64,000 nucleotides of DNA from Sphingobacterium sp. (GTDB lineage: Bacteria > Bacteroidota > Bacteroidia > Sphingobacteriales > Sphingobacteriaceae). Positions 1-9,093 of this stretch are shown piece by piece. Made by a program: the position numbers and the translations under genes. Location: assembly GCA_031286695.1 (NCBI GenBank), contig JAITTY010000002.1, positions 124,001-188,000 on the forward strand, given 5' to 3'. Within the stretch, counting starts at the first letter, position 1. The number at the start of each line of letters is the position of its first letter. Under the pieces are notes generated by a model. The model made no database searches. It was given only the letters and a program-made list of their open reading frames with translations, and was not told the origin of the DNA.

Positions 1-672
1 GATGTACCGGTAGATCCGGTGACGGGTCGACGTTATCGAATGGCAAATGGTACAGAGTTTCAGGCCGGGGATCCTATCTTCGCGGATTTGGATGGAAACT
101 ATATTTTAGATGAAAACGACTATGCACGTACAGGAAATTCGCAGCCTTTAATTACAGGTGGTCTGCAATTGAATTTCAATTATAAGCATGAAACATTGGG
201 CACATTTGGTCTTAATCTATGGGCTTCATATACAGCAAAACGTACCATATTAAATAATGGTTTGGCCAAGCGACTACAGCTAATGAGCGATCCCTATGGC
301 AACAAAGTTGTTGTTCCGCTGAACGATATCGATATGTGGCAGCAGCCCGGAGATATTGCGCAGTATCCGTATGCCTATGATTATCGAAGATACGCGAGTA
401 TCAATCCATTTCGCATGGATCAAGATTTATGGGCAGAGGATGGATCGTATTTTAAAATTAACAGTGTCAGCTTGTCCTATATGTTTACAAAGGGTGCCTT
501 GGCGCGATATGGTTTAGAGCGTCTCAGAGTATTTGTATCCGCTGAAAATATTGCAACATTTTCAAAGTACAGCGGGCCAAATCCTGAAAATGTGAGTAGT
601 ATGGGACGAGATGTTTCCAATGGGTATCCTGTACCTCGGCAGTACAATATAGGTGTTAATGTTGATTTCTAA
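1..672 (+). CDS. SusC/RagA-type TonB-linked outer membrane protein, C-terminal part
   Basis: The reading frame is open from the first base of the window, so the gene begins upstream and only about 223 C-terminal residues are visible. They are rich in alternating aromatic beta-strand segments (for example FGLNLWASYTA and FKINSVSLSYMF) and end in NVDF with a terminal aromatic residue, as expected of an outer-membrane barrel. The stretch DLDGNYILDENDYA resembles the Asp-rich turn that SusC proteins carry before the last strands. The susD gene follows after 11 bases, which makes SusC the clear assignment. SusC forms the TonB-dependent channel that imports oligosaccharides captured by SusD. The N-terminal plug, the CarboxypepD-like domain and the promoter lie outside the window. 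Confidence 0.9.
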   Translation, partial: DVPVDPVTGRRYRMANGTEFQAGDPIFADLDGNYILDENDYARTGNSQPLITGGLQLNFNYKHETLGTFGLNLWASYTAKRTILNNGLAKRLQLMSDPYGNKVVVPLNDIDMWQQPGDIAQYPYAYDYRRYASINPFRMDQDLWAEDGSYFKINSVSLSYMFTKGALARYGLERLRVFVSAENIATFSKYSGPNPENVSSMGRDVSNGYPVPRQYNIGVNVDF

Positions 673-683
673 TAGGCGATCGT

Positions 684-2231
684 ATGAAAATTAAACGAAA
701 TTTTGGAAGAATAGTATTTGTGTTAGGTATATGCGCAATGCTTTTGGTAGGCTGCAAAAAGTTTTTGACTGTAGAGCCAATTGATCGGCTTACTGGAAAC
801 AATTTCTACCAATCTAAAGAGGATGTAGAAGCCAATATAGCACGTATTTATAACCAGTTTTTTGAAAAATTGAATGAATCTTGGGTAATAGGTGCCATCG
901 GAGAAGCGCGGTCTGGAGAAATCTTTCCCTCGCCAACATCGGGCACCGACCGTATGATTCTTCGGGATCTAGGGACAAACAATATGAATGCTGTCTATCT
1001 GAATACATTAGGTGGTGGGCGTTCGAGTGGCTATGCCATGTATAAGGTTTCTATTTGGGACACCTATTATAAGGTCATTCAAAGCTGTAATATCTTAATC
1101 GCCAAACTGGAAGAAGGAATTCCAGGGCTATCTGCTGCAGACAAGGATCGCTATAAGGCCGAAGCTACTTTTATGCGTTGCTTGAGCTATTTTTGGATGG
1201 TCCGACTTTATGGTGATGTTGTGTATTATACAGAAGCTTATTTTGCAAAGCAACTTCCCCGCGAAGATATGGTGTCTGTTATCATCAAGTGTATTGCCGA
1301 TTTGGAATCGGTCAAGGATATTATGCCTTGGACTTTTGGTGACGCATCTCAACGGGGCGCCCGAGCCAGTCGGGGGAGTATAATTGCTTTGCTGATGCAT
1401 ATGAAAATGTGGAATGCCAATTTTGATTCGGGCAACTCAGCGAAGTATTATGAAAGTGTTGCGAGCTTAGGTAAGGAGCTGCGTGCAAGCGGCGTGCATC
1501 ATCTGTACAAATTAACGGCAGAGGAATGGGCTAAAGTCTCCAAGGGACGTACCGAAGAATCACTTTTCGAATTTTACCGTACCATCAACTATGGAGATCA
1601 AAATAATGCCTATGCACCTTTGTGGGATCATTTTCTTCGATGGCCTTATAAGTTTCCCCGGTACAATCAACAAAATAGCATTGCCTATTACTCATCCATT
1701 TTTATGTCCCGTATTTATCCAGTAAATGGTTCGGCGGACAAGCGGAAAGACCTTTGGTATGAGGATATGTACGCTGATAATGGACAATTTGTGCTGAAAA
1801 AATTTGCAGCAAATGTATTTGCGTCCGGTAATGAAGACTCTAATCCTGATAATACATTTATGATATTTCGCTATGCTGATGCGCTACTCTTAGAGGCAGA
1901 GGCGTTGGCGAATTTAGGCGGATCACGAGAGGCAGAGGCTATTTCGGTACTCAATATCGTTCGCGATCGTGCCGAAGCGTCGCGATATTCTGGTGGGGGA
2001 ACCGATCTCAAGAATTTCATTTTTGAAGAACGCTGCCGAGAATTGATCGGTGAAGGGGTTCGGTACTTTGACTTGATTCGGACAAGACGCATATTAAACC
2101 CACAATGGACGATGGATCCAATGACGATCGATCAATACAATCGACGAGCATGGACGTGGCCACTGGATGCTTCGGCTAAAAATTTCAATTCAAAAATTGT
2201 GTTAAATGGTTATTGGACAGGTGAAAACTAA
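684..2231 (+). CDS. SusD/RagB family nutrient-binding outer membrane lipoprotein
   Basis: A 515-residue protein with an N-terminal lipoprotein signal peptide (lipobox LVGC, Cys24). SusD features include the FLTVEPIDR opening, the helical TPR-like region with YKAEATFMRCLSYFWMVRLYGDV at about residues 157-179, RYADALLLEAEALANLG near 398-414, and ERCRELIGEGVRYFDLIR near the C-terminus. SusD proteins sit over the SusC barrel at the cell surface and bind glycan. The gene starts 11 bases after the susC stop and is followed within 13 bases by another lipoprotein gene, so it is in the middle of an operon. The substrate cannot be read from the sequence. Confidence 0.95.
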   Translation: MKIKRNFGRIVFVLGICAMLLVGCKKFLTVEPIDRLTGNNFYQSKEDVEANIARIYNQFFEKLNESWVIGAIGEARSGEIFPSPTSGTDRMILRDLGTNNMNAVYLNTLGGGRSSGYAMYKVSIWDTYYKVIQSCNILIAKLEEGIPGLSAADKDRYKAEATFMRCLSYFWMVRLYGDVVYYTEAYFAKQLPREDMVSVIIKCIADLESVKDIMPWTFGDASQRGARASRGSIIALLMHMKMWNANFDSGNSAKYYESVASLGKELRASGVHHLYKLTAEEWAKVSKGRTEESLFEFYRTINYGDQNNAYAPLWDHFLRWPYKFPRYNQQNSIAYYSSIFMSRIYPVNGSADKRKDLWYEDMYADNGQFVLKKFAANVFASGNEDSNPDNTFMIFRYADALLLEAEALANLGGSREAEAISVLNIVRDRAEASRYSGGGTDLKNFIFEERCRELIGEGVRYFDLIRTRRILNPQWTMDPMTIDQYNRRAWTWPLDASAKNFNSKIVLNGYWTGEN

Positions 2232-2244
2232 ATAGGTGTATACT

Positions 2245-3015
2245 ATGAGAAAAGATAATATTAGCGGATATGTGTTGATGATGATTGTGGCATTGCTTTG
2301 TAGTTTGGCATCCTGTAAACAGGATGAATATTACGAAGACGGAGGCTTGGCACAGGCGAAATTTAATGGATCAATTATGGCGTATTTGGATTCAAAGCCA
2401 AGGGAATTTGATACGATAGCACAAATCATACGTTTAGCTGGGCTTGAAGAGGATTTTAAGACCAAGGAGTTCACCTTTTTTGCTCCCCGGGATGAAAATA
2501 TCAAGACATTAATAGGACAGGCAAAGGGAATTACGGTCGATGATATATACAGTGTCAATGGCAGGCTTTATACTTTGGGACGGGATACGATAAAAACGCT
2601 GGCAGATGTTGATAGTACCATTTGGCGAAAATACTTATTGCGTTATATGTTTACCGGTAAGCGTAAGTTGATGGACTATCCACAAATCGATTTTGATCTC
2701 CTGAATGTTTATAAAGGTCAAAATTATACTGCATTAGGGAATACAGTGTCTAATATTGGTGTGGTCTATAATGATGCAATTAATGATGCCGATCCCAATA
2801 ATGTGACCCGGCTAAAATATATGGGCTATAGGCAGCTCTATATCTCTTATATACCCGACGTGAGTAGGCCTTCGGTCTGGATTTCCTGCCCTGTAGCCTC
2901 ATCAGATATTCAACCGGATAACGGAGTTGTTCATGTGATTGACTATACCAGATCAAGGTTTGGGTTTCAAGAATATGATATTATGTTAGATATATTGGAG
3001 AGTAAGCGTTATTAA
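2245..3015 (+). CDS. Fasciclin (FAS1)-like lipoprotein
   Basis: A 256-residue secreted lipoprotein; the lipobox LASC places the lipidated Cys at residue 24. The ATG at 2245 is preferred to a GTG nine bases upstream because it gives a standard signal peptide. The segment TFFAPRDENI at about residues 75-84 and the following LADVDSTIWRKYLLRYMF match the first and second conserved blocks of FAS1 domains (normally T-FAPTDEAF). FAS1 domains are adhesion or ligand-binding modules, and fasciclin-like lipoproteins are often encoded beside SusC/SusD in this order. No catalytic function is expected. It probably sits with the SusCD complex on the cell surface, which is inferred from its position. The FAS1 match is partial, so the family call is moderate. 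Confidence 0.7.
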   Translation: MRKDNISGYVLMMIVALLCSLASCKQDEYYEDGGLAQAKFNGSIMAYLDSKPREFDTIAQIIRLAGLEEDFKTKEFTFFAPRDENIKTLIGQAKGITVDDIYSVNGRLYTLGRDTIKTLADVDSTIWRKYLLRYMFTGKRKLMDYPQIDFDLLNVYKGQNYTALGNTVSNIGVVYNDAINDADPNNVTRLKYMGYRQLYISYIPDVSRPSVWISCPVASSDIQPDNGVVHVIDYTRSRFGFQEYDIMLDILESKRY

Positions 3016-3033
3016 CCAGATGTAGATTAAATT

Positions 3034-4659
3034 ATGAACGTTATGTACAAAATTATGGGCAGATATTTGGCTCTATTGTTTATGATCCCCCTCTTTTTCG
3101 GATGTAATAAAGAAGATAAAACTTTTTCGGCTCCTTATGAAGAAGGCTTGCCGGCACTTGGTATAGAAATTAATCCAACAGATAAAATGCAGCCTGAATC
3201 AGGAAAAACTGGCACAGAAACGATTATGCGCATTAAAGGGTTGGATAAATATAAAGATAAGGCCATTGTAAGAGTAAACGGGGAAAAGGCGGAAATTGTG
3301 GAATTGACAGCAGATCATGTTAAACTCAAAGTTCCCCCTTTTGCGAGTACAGGGGTGCTCTCGGTAACGATTGATGATATTGTCTTTTTTGGACCACAAT
3401 TTACAGTTCTAGGAAATGTGTCTGTAGATGCAACCTTTCAAGTCGGTGTAGGCACAAACGGGACGGTTTCAGATGTCATCTTTTTGGAAGACGGTAAAAT
3501 GATCTTTACAGGAGCTTTTACAAATTATAATAATAAAGGCGCAATACGACCCATCAATCGTTTGGTGAGAACATTTGCTGATGGTACTTACGATGCCAGT
3601 TTTAGGATAGGTACTGGAGCCAATAATTCATTAAATAGTATCTTAAAATTAGGGAACTACTACTTTCTGGCAGGTTCGTTTTCGGGGTATGGTCAGCGGA
3701 ATTCAGATATCAGTAATTTGACACGAATTTATACGACTGGAGCCATCGATACCATGGGTATTAAACCATTTCGTCGGCCAGGACAAGCAGATACACTGAA
3801 ATATTATCCGACTTTTAACGGTGGATTTGATGGCAATGTGGGTAATATTTATGAATCTGACGGAAAAATCTTAGCGACAGGGAATTTTAGATATTATATC
3901 CGTCGAACCTACGGTAAACCTAATAAGCTAGAAACAAGAGATACTGTTATCCTAGATAGTACGGAGATTAGGCATGTGGCTCGATTGAATCTTGATGGTA
4001 CCTTGGATAAGACGTTTCGATTTGCGGCTGATGGTAAGCCTTTTACCGGCGGGAATGGGGCAGTAGCGTCGGTTTATCACAATACTGGGGTTTTAAAAGG
4101 AAAGATTCTAGTATATGGATCTTTCAATCGCTTTGATGGACAATCTAAAGGCTATATTACACGACTAAATGCTGATGGAACCCTAGATGAAACATTCAAT
4201 ACGGGGGGGGCAGGAGCCGACTATAATGTGTTTTCAGTGACATATAATAGCTTGACAAATAAATACTTGGTCGTAGGCGCATTTAGCAAGTATAATGGCG
4301 CAACTGCGATAAAAGTAGTGCTGTTGAATGCAAATGGTACGCTGGATCCTACTTTTAAGGCCAAAACATTCGAGGGCGGAGAGCCCGCAAGTGCGATGCA
4401 ATTAAATGATGGCTTAATTGTGGTAGCTGGAGATTTTGCACGCTATAATAATGTTGCGCGAAATGGCTTTATGATCCTAAATGCTAATGGGGAATTAAAT
4501 AGTGATTACAATACATCGGGGTATTTCTCCGGATATGTTAATAAAGCCGTTGAAACTAAAACAGAGGATGGGAAACGCGCATTGCTTTTGATGGGCTCCT
4601 TTGATAGGTTTAACAATGAAGAGGTTCATAATCTGATTCGAATTAAATTGGAACAATAA
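3034..4659 (+). CDS. IPT/TIG and delta-60 repeat lipoprotein (DUF5008-like)
   Basis: A 541-residue lipoprotein (lipobox FFGC, Cys24). Residues about 50-125 look like an IPT/TIG immunoglobulin-like fold, ending in KLKVPPFASTGVLSVTIDD. The rest contains repeated segments of the type LNADGTLDETFNTG, LNLDGTLDKTFRFAADG and LNANGTLDPTFKA, spaced about 50-70 residues apart. This is the signature of delta-60 (DUF5122) repeats that build beta-propeller-like structures. The architecture matches lipoproteins annotated as DUF5008, known from Bacteroidota SusCD operons. A role as a surface glycan-binding or scaffold protein is inferred from context. It lies 18 bases after the FAS1 gene and 16 before the next lipoprotein gene. 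Confidence 0.75.
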   Translation: MNVMYKIMGRYLALLFMIPLFFGCNKEDKTFSAPYEEGLPALGIEINPTDKMQPESGKTGTETIMRIKGLDKYKDKAIVRVNGEKAEIVELTADHVKLKVPPFASTGVLSVTIDDIVFFGPQFTVLGNVSVDATFQVGVGTNGTVSDVIFLEDGKMIFTGAFTNYNNKGAIRPINRLVRTFADGTYDASFRIGTGANNSLNSILKLGNYYFLAGSFSGYGQRNSDISNLTRIYTTGAIDTMGIKPFRRPGQADTLKYYPTFNGGFDGNVGNIYESDGKILATGNFRYYIRRTYGKPNKLETRDTVILDSTEIRHVARLNLDGTLDKTFRFAADGKPFTGGNGAVASVYHNTGVLKGKILVYGSFNRFDGQSKGYITRLNADGTLDETFNTGGAGADYNVFSVTYNSLTNKYLVVGAFSKYNGATAIKVVLLNANGTLDPTFKAKTFEGGEPASAMQLNDGLIVVAGDFARYNNVARNGFMILNANGELNSDYNTSGYFSGYVNKAVETKTEDGKRALLLMGSFDRFNNEEVHNLIRIKLEQ

Positions 4660-4675
4660 CTTAAACTTTAAACTG

Positions 4676-6412
4676 ATGAGATTTAAAGATAATTTTCGAA
4701 ATATTAAGCTATGGCTACTGTCTTTGTTGTTCTTATCGACAGTACTGTCTTGCAAGGAAGAATTCGGACGGTTGATACCGGATAATGAAGGGCAACAAGA
4801 CACATTGGATTTAGTGTATGGTAAACCGAAGGTATTGCTGCTGATTGTTGACGGCGCTAGAGGCGAATCTGTTCGCACGGCAAATATACCCGTTATGAAT
4901 GGTTTGTTAAATCATGCTATTTATTCATGGGTTTCGTTGAGCGAAGAACATGACGATCTAAATGGAACGGGGGCTGATCTAGCCAGTATTATTACTGGAG
5001 TGAGTCAAAATAAGCATTTGGTCATTGGCGATAATTTTAATAATAATAACTTTCAGACTTTTCCAACTGTTTATACACGAGTAGCAGCGAATGCAAAGAG
5101 TACTGAATTTAAGGTGTACAGTAGCTCCAAGTTATTTGTTGATCATTTGGCACCTGTGGCGGCGGCTAAACTGGAAAATTCGGATGCAGAAGTTGTGAAT
5201 GGAGTGAAGGAAGGACTAAAACTTCCTGAAATCACCATGTTGACTGCTCATTTTACAGCAGTCGATAAGGCTGGAAAAGCAAGTCAATATGACAACAGTA
5301 GTGCCAGCTATAAAACCGCAATAGAGAATTTTGATAAACAGGTTGGGGAAATCACCAAAGCGCTAGAACAACGCTCTACCTATAAAAAGGAGAATTGGTT
5401 GGTCATTATCACTTCAAGTAAAGGAGGACCCTTTGAAATACCTCCGGCGCAGAATGACAATACAATCTTTAGCAATCCGAATGTCAATACCTTTACGATT
5501 TTCTATTCACCGAAATACAATTCGAGGTATATCAATAAACCTTATTTAGGGAGTCGTTTTTCTGGTGATTTTTTAAGGTTTAAAGGCGGAGTCTATGCAG
5601 AATTGACTGAAGGAGATAATCCAGTATTTGATCTGGGCGATAAAGAGGAATTTACGATTGAATTAAAAGTTAAGAAGAATAAAGGACCCAATAATACATA
5701 TAGATTTCCCAATTATCCATCTTTTATTGGTAAGCGGGAGAAATGGGAATCAGGGGCACCAACAAATGGATGGATTATGGCTTTTAAGGATGATTATTGG
5801 ATGTTTAATGCGCGAGGTCCTAATGGCAGTGGCGAGGTGAACGGTCCAAAATTGAACAATGCAACCTGGAATAATGTGACCATTGTTGGGTCGATAACGA
5901 GCGAAGGGAAGCGGATAATTAAAACCTACACAAATGGTCTTCCCGGCAATGAGATGGATGTCAGTTCATGGGGAGCTATCAGCAGTCCTGAGAAATTTAG
6001 GCTGGGGTTGGTCAATGGAGGAAGCAATTGGAATGAAGGCGACTATTATTTGGCTGATGTACGATTCTGGAAGGTTGCTTTGCCTTTGGCGGTTATTTCA
6101 CAGTACAATTGTCAGGTGGGGATCAATGAGGATCACCCTTACTTTCCAAATCTTGCTGCGAATTGGCCTATCGTCGGAACTGTTTCCGATGGTGTACTTT
6201 ACGATGAGGGACCTTATGGGAACACATTAGAACTTGGAAGTTCCACGTACGAAATTTCCAAACTCAATGATTTCCTTTGTGCCCCTTCTGTTGAAACAAT
6301 AAGCACATTGGTGCCCAAAAGTACAGATATAACAGCGCAAATATTTAGTTGGCTACAGATCGCCAGACAGGAGAATTGGCAATTGGATGGACGAGTTTGG
6401 GTAGATAAATAA
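4676..6412 (+). CDS. Lipoprotein with degenerate alkaline-phosphatase-like domain and LamG domain (DUF4983-like)
   Basis: A 578-residue lipoprotein (lipobox VLSC, Cys26). Residues about 50-280 resemble the alkaline phosphatase/phosphodiesterase superfamily: LLLIVDGARGES at 54-65 corresponds to the first metal-Asp motif, and the segment ending SIITGVSQNKH to the nucleophile region. The later metal-ligand motifs are altered: VDKAGK at 196-201 stands where D-x-x-G-H is usual, and TSSKGG at 246-251 where S-D-H-G is usual. Hydrolysis is therefore unlikely. Residues about 300-480 form a LamG/concanavalin-like beta-sandwich (FTIELKVKK, NGWIMAFKDDYW, DVRFWKVAL), a typical carbohydrate-binding fold. 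This combination matches proteins named DUF4983. A binding role on the surface is inferred. Confidence 0.75.
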   Translation: MRFKDNFRNIKLWLLSLLFLSTVLSCKEEFGRLIPDNEGQQDTLDLVYGKPKVLLLIVDGARGESVRTANIPVMNGLLNHAIYSWVSLSEEHDDLNGTGADLASIITGVSQNKHLVIGDNFNNNNFQTFPTVYTRVAANAKSTEFKVYSSSKLFVDHLAPVAAAKLENSDAEVVNGVKEGLKLPEITMLTAHFTAVDKAGKASQYDNSSASYKTAIENFDKQVGEITKALEQRSTYKKENWLVIITSSKGGPFEIPPAQNDNTIFSNPNVNTFTIFYSPKYNSRYINKPYLGSRFSGDFLRFKGGVYAELTEGDNPVFDLGDKEEFTIELKVKKNKGPNNTYRFPNYPSFIGKREKWESGAPTNGWIMAFKDDYWMFNARGPNGSGEVNGPKLNNATWNNVTIVGSITSEGKRIIKTYTNGLPGNEMDVSSWGAISSPEKFRLGLVNGGSNWNEGDYYLADVRFWKVALPLAVISQYNCQVGINEDHPYFPNLAANWPIVGTVSDGVLYDEGPYGNTLELGSSTYEISKLNDFLCAPSVETISTLVPKSTDITAQIFSWLQIARQENWQLDGRVWVDK

Positions 6413-6428
6413 TCTAAAAAAAGAGACC

Positions 6429-7799
6429 ATGAAAAGACTTTTTTATTTTATAACAATATTTTTGGGCTTGAGTCAGTTTTTGGCCTGTTCAAAAAATGAT
6501 CTGGAAGGGTTTAATTTACAGGGAGGAGCTCCTGTTCAAGTTATCGCAGAAGGAGGGGGAGAGGACTTAATCAAAACAAATGACTATGTACAGGTTCCGA
6601 TGAAGGTTAAATTGAGTAGTCCGGCGTCACAGACTTTTGATGTTGAACTCCAATTGAATACCGATACAATCACCAAACTAATTGAGTCGGGAACATTAAA
6701 GGATGCTGTTGCGCTCCCCAATGCCGCATTTTCTTTCCCAAACGTCGTTAAATTTCAATATGGTGCCGATACGACCTCTTTTTTATTGACGATTTCCCGC
6801 ACCGAGATCGAACGTGTGTATGGTAAGAAATTTATACTGTCTTATAAATTGTCAAACCCTGGAAAAGGTAACCAATTGGGAAATCCCAATAGTGTCATTG
6901 TTACGTTGGATTCCAAAAACTTGCTTACGGCGGAAGATATCCATTATCTTTCGATCACCAACTCACCTGGGAATATTATCCTGGCTAGCGATCATAATAA
7001 TTACAATACAACCCCTTCTGGCATTGAAATACCATTAGGTGTTTCGCTGGCTTCCTTTCCAAGCAAGTGGTTTTATGTGGAGGTACGTGGAACGACTGAT
7101 TCAATTGCGAACTGGATAGCGAAAAAGAAGATTCCGGAGAATACCATAGGATTGCAAGAAAACGAATATGCTATTCCCTCACGCGTGCAGGTTTTGGGTA
7201 ATAAATCCGCAGCCGCTTTCAACATCTCAATCCCTTGGGATATTATCACAAAAAATAAAGATAGATATCTCGCTGTAACGGTCTACCTCAAGGATCCAAC
7301 CCTCCATGTTATTAATCCACAGAAAAATTATACCACGATTTTGATTGATTGTGCGAAGGTTGTCGAGTTTGATGTAACAGGAGAGGCTGTACTTACCGTC
7401 AACCGGGACAATAATGGTGGTGCTGATGCTGCAGAGGGCAGTTCAAAGCTGGTTGATAATCGCACAAATACAAAGTTCTTACAAAGTGCATTTACGGGTG
7501 ATCTACAATGTACGCTAACGTTTACGCGGACGCTCAAGATTGGAGCATATACGCTCACGTCTGGAGATGATGCTATCGCACGGGATCCCAAAAGCTGGTC
7601 TCTTGAAGCTTCTTTAGATGGGACCAATTGGACCACGATTGATGTCAGAACTAATGAAGAATTTCCAAATAGAATACAGACAAGAAGATTTAATGTTCAA
7701 AAACCGGGGAATTATAAATTTTATCGTTTGAATATCACGGAGAATGTAGGGAATAGTTTATTCCAATGTTCGGAATGGCGTATGATCGAATTTTTATAG
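6429..7799 (+). CDS. DUF1735 lipoprotein with C-terminal F5/8-type (discoidin) domain
   Basis: A 456-residue lipoprotein (lipobox FLAC, Cys20). Residues about 35-160 and about 165-305 look like two BT_3987/DUF1735 modules, beta-rich domains common in Bacteroidota glycan loci, often next to GH18 or GH92 enzymes. Residues about 315-456 form an F5/8 type C (discoidin, CBM32-like) domain, with DNNGGADAAEGSSKLVD at its start, SLEASLDGTNWTTID in the middle and SEWRMIEFL at the end. The domain composition suggests a surface glycan-binding protein. It starts 16 bases after the preceding stop, in the same operon. Its C-terminal domain is clearly related to that of the next gene product. Confidence 0.8.
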   Translation: MKRLFYFITIFLGLSQFLACSKNDLEGFNLQGGAPVQVIAEGGGEDLIKTNDYVQVPMKVKLSSPASQTFDVELQLNTDTITKLIESGTLKDAVALPNAAFSFPNVVKFQYGADTTSFLLTISRTEIERVYGKKFILSYKLSNPGKGNQLGNPNSVIVTLDSKNLLTAEDIHYLSITNSPGNIILASDHNNYNTTPSGIEIPLGVSLASFPSKWFYVEVRGTTDSIANWIAKKKIPENTIGLQENEYAIPSRVQVLGNKSAAAFNISIPWDIITKNKDRYLAVTVYLKDPTLHVINPQKNYTTILIDCAKVVEFDVTGEAVLTVNRDNNGGADAAEGSSKLVDNRTNTKFLQSAFTGDLQCTLTFTRTLKIGAYTLTSGDDAIARDPKSWSLEASLDGTNWTTIDVRTNEEFPNRIQTRRFNVQKPGNYKFYRLNITENVGNSLFQCSEWRMIEFL

Positions 7800-7828
7800 G
7801 TATTGTGATCACTATATGTATAACAACA

Positions 7829-8887
7829 ATGAAATTTACAACAATGAAATTAGGGAAATATAGCTATTGTATACTCTTATTGTTTACCTTATTAGGCTGC
7901 AGTAAAGAAAAGGAAGTGGTTGTCGACAAGCCCCAGCTTCCCAATCCAGTATCTGCTTTTTCTATCAAGCAGGTTGCCAAGGATGACCCTTTTACTTTTG
8001 AATTTACAAATGAGTCAAAAGATTATATAGAAACACGTTGGAGCTTTGGGGATGATAGCACTTCGTCGACAACTTCACCGAAACACACCTTTTTAGCTAC
8101 GGGAAATTTTACGGTTCAATTGAAAGTTCTCAATGAAAATGGCGATTGGGCACAACGGGAAGCGGTGATTAAAATCGATGCAGAAAAGTTAATTCGATTC
8201 AATGCTGCAAAAAATGGAACTGGAAAACTGATCCTGACTTATGCTAGTGATATTGCAGTCAAAGGAGTCACTTGGTCAAAGATGACTGATAAAGATAAAT
8301 ATGAGCAAGTTTCTGATAAGGAGAAGGCAGATATATCGATTGAGGTGGGAAAATTCGAAACCTACCAGCTAAATGTAAAAACCCCCAAAGGATCTCAAAT
8401 CGTCATTACAAAGATGCTTACAGATCTAGGCATTATAAAAGACTGGACAAATATTGATAATACATTCCTAATTTCTCAGGATAACTCCAGTGGCCCTGAT
8501 GCAGGTGAAGGATCGAAGAAGCTTATAGACGGTGATACCAAAACGAAATTATTTATTGGGGGGTATCAGCCGGGGATGTATTGGCAATTTGTATTCTATC
8601 AACCACAAACTATTAATGGTTATACCATAACCACGGGAAATGATGCTGTTGAGAGGGACCCTAAAGACTGGGAGATACAGGCGTCTGACAATGGTGAGTC
8701 ATGGGTAACATTAGGTACTGTGACGGGGTATAGTTTTGGTACTACACCAGCAGATAGAAATAAATCGGTCAATTTCACTTTTACGAATTCAAAACCTTAC
8801 ACGCATTATCGGTATGTTGTGAAATCGGTTTCTTCTGGGTCAAATTTCCAGATGAGTGAATTTAGACTTTTGGAACTACCTCAGTAA
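7829..8887 (+). CDS. PKD and F5/8-type C domain lipoprotein
   Basis: A 352-residue lipoprotein counted from the ATG at 7829 (lipobox LLGC, Cys24). The frame is open further upstream to 7766, but that start would overlap the previous gene and put a long non-signal extension before the lipobox. A PKD domain at about residues 45-115 shows the hallmark TRWSFGDDSTSS followed by PKHTFLATGNFTVQLKV. Residues about 215-352 form an F5/8 type C domain (DAGEGSKKLIDGDTKTK, WEIQASDNGESWVTLGTV, QMSEFRLLEL). Both modules are non-catalytic and usually bind carbohydrate or hold domains apart. It is the last gene of the operon and is followed by a terminator. Confidence 0.8.
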   Translation: MKFTTMKLGKYSYCILLLFTLLGCSKEKEVVVDKPQLPNPVSAFSIKQVAKDDPFTFEFTNESKDYIETRWSFGDDSTSSTTSPKHTFLATGNFTVQLKVLNENGDWAQREAVIKIDAEKLIRFNAAKNGTGKLILTYASDIAVKGVTWSKMTDKDKYEQVSDKEKADISIEVGKFETYQLNVKTPKGSQIVITKMLTDLGIIKDWTNIDNTFLISQDNSSGPDAGEGSKKLIDGDTKTKLFIGGYQPGMYWQFVFYQPQTINGYTITTGNDAVERDPKDWEIQASDNGESWVTLGTVTGYSFGTTPADRNKSVNFTFTNSKPYTHYRYVVKSVSSGSNFQMSEFRLLELPQ

Positions 8888-8946
8888 GTGCTGAAGAAAA
8901 GCATCGGCTGAAATAATAGTGCTAAAATCGTCAGCTTGACGATTTC

Positions 8947-9001
8947 AAAAAGCAGCTGTAAAATAGACTCTGTCTCTGGGATATTTTACAGCTGCTTTTT
9001 T
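8947..9001 (+). terminator. Intrinsic terminator after the first SusCD operon
   Basis: A perfect inverted repeat (arms 8947-8964 and 8983-9000, core AGCAGCTG/CAGCTGCT) ends in a T run. It lies 60 bases after the stop of the last lipoprotein gene and separates the operon from the GH92 gene. Its symmetry (A run on one side, T run on the other) would let it work in both directions. Confidence 0.85.
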
Positions 9002-9093
9002 CACCTTACTCTCTCCTATATTTAATTATCTTACCTATATTTACTAATACGTTTTAGCTTTTTTGCTTGTACTATCAACCAAATACATAATTT

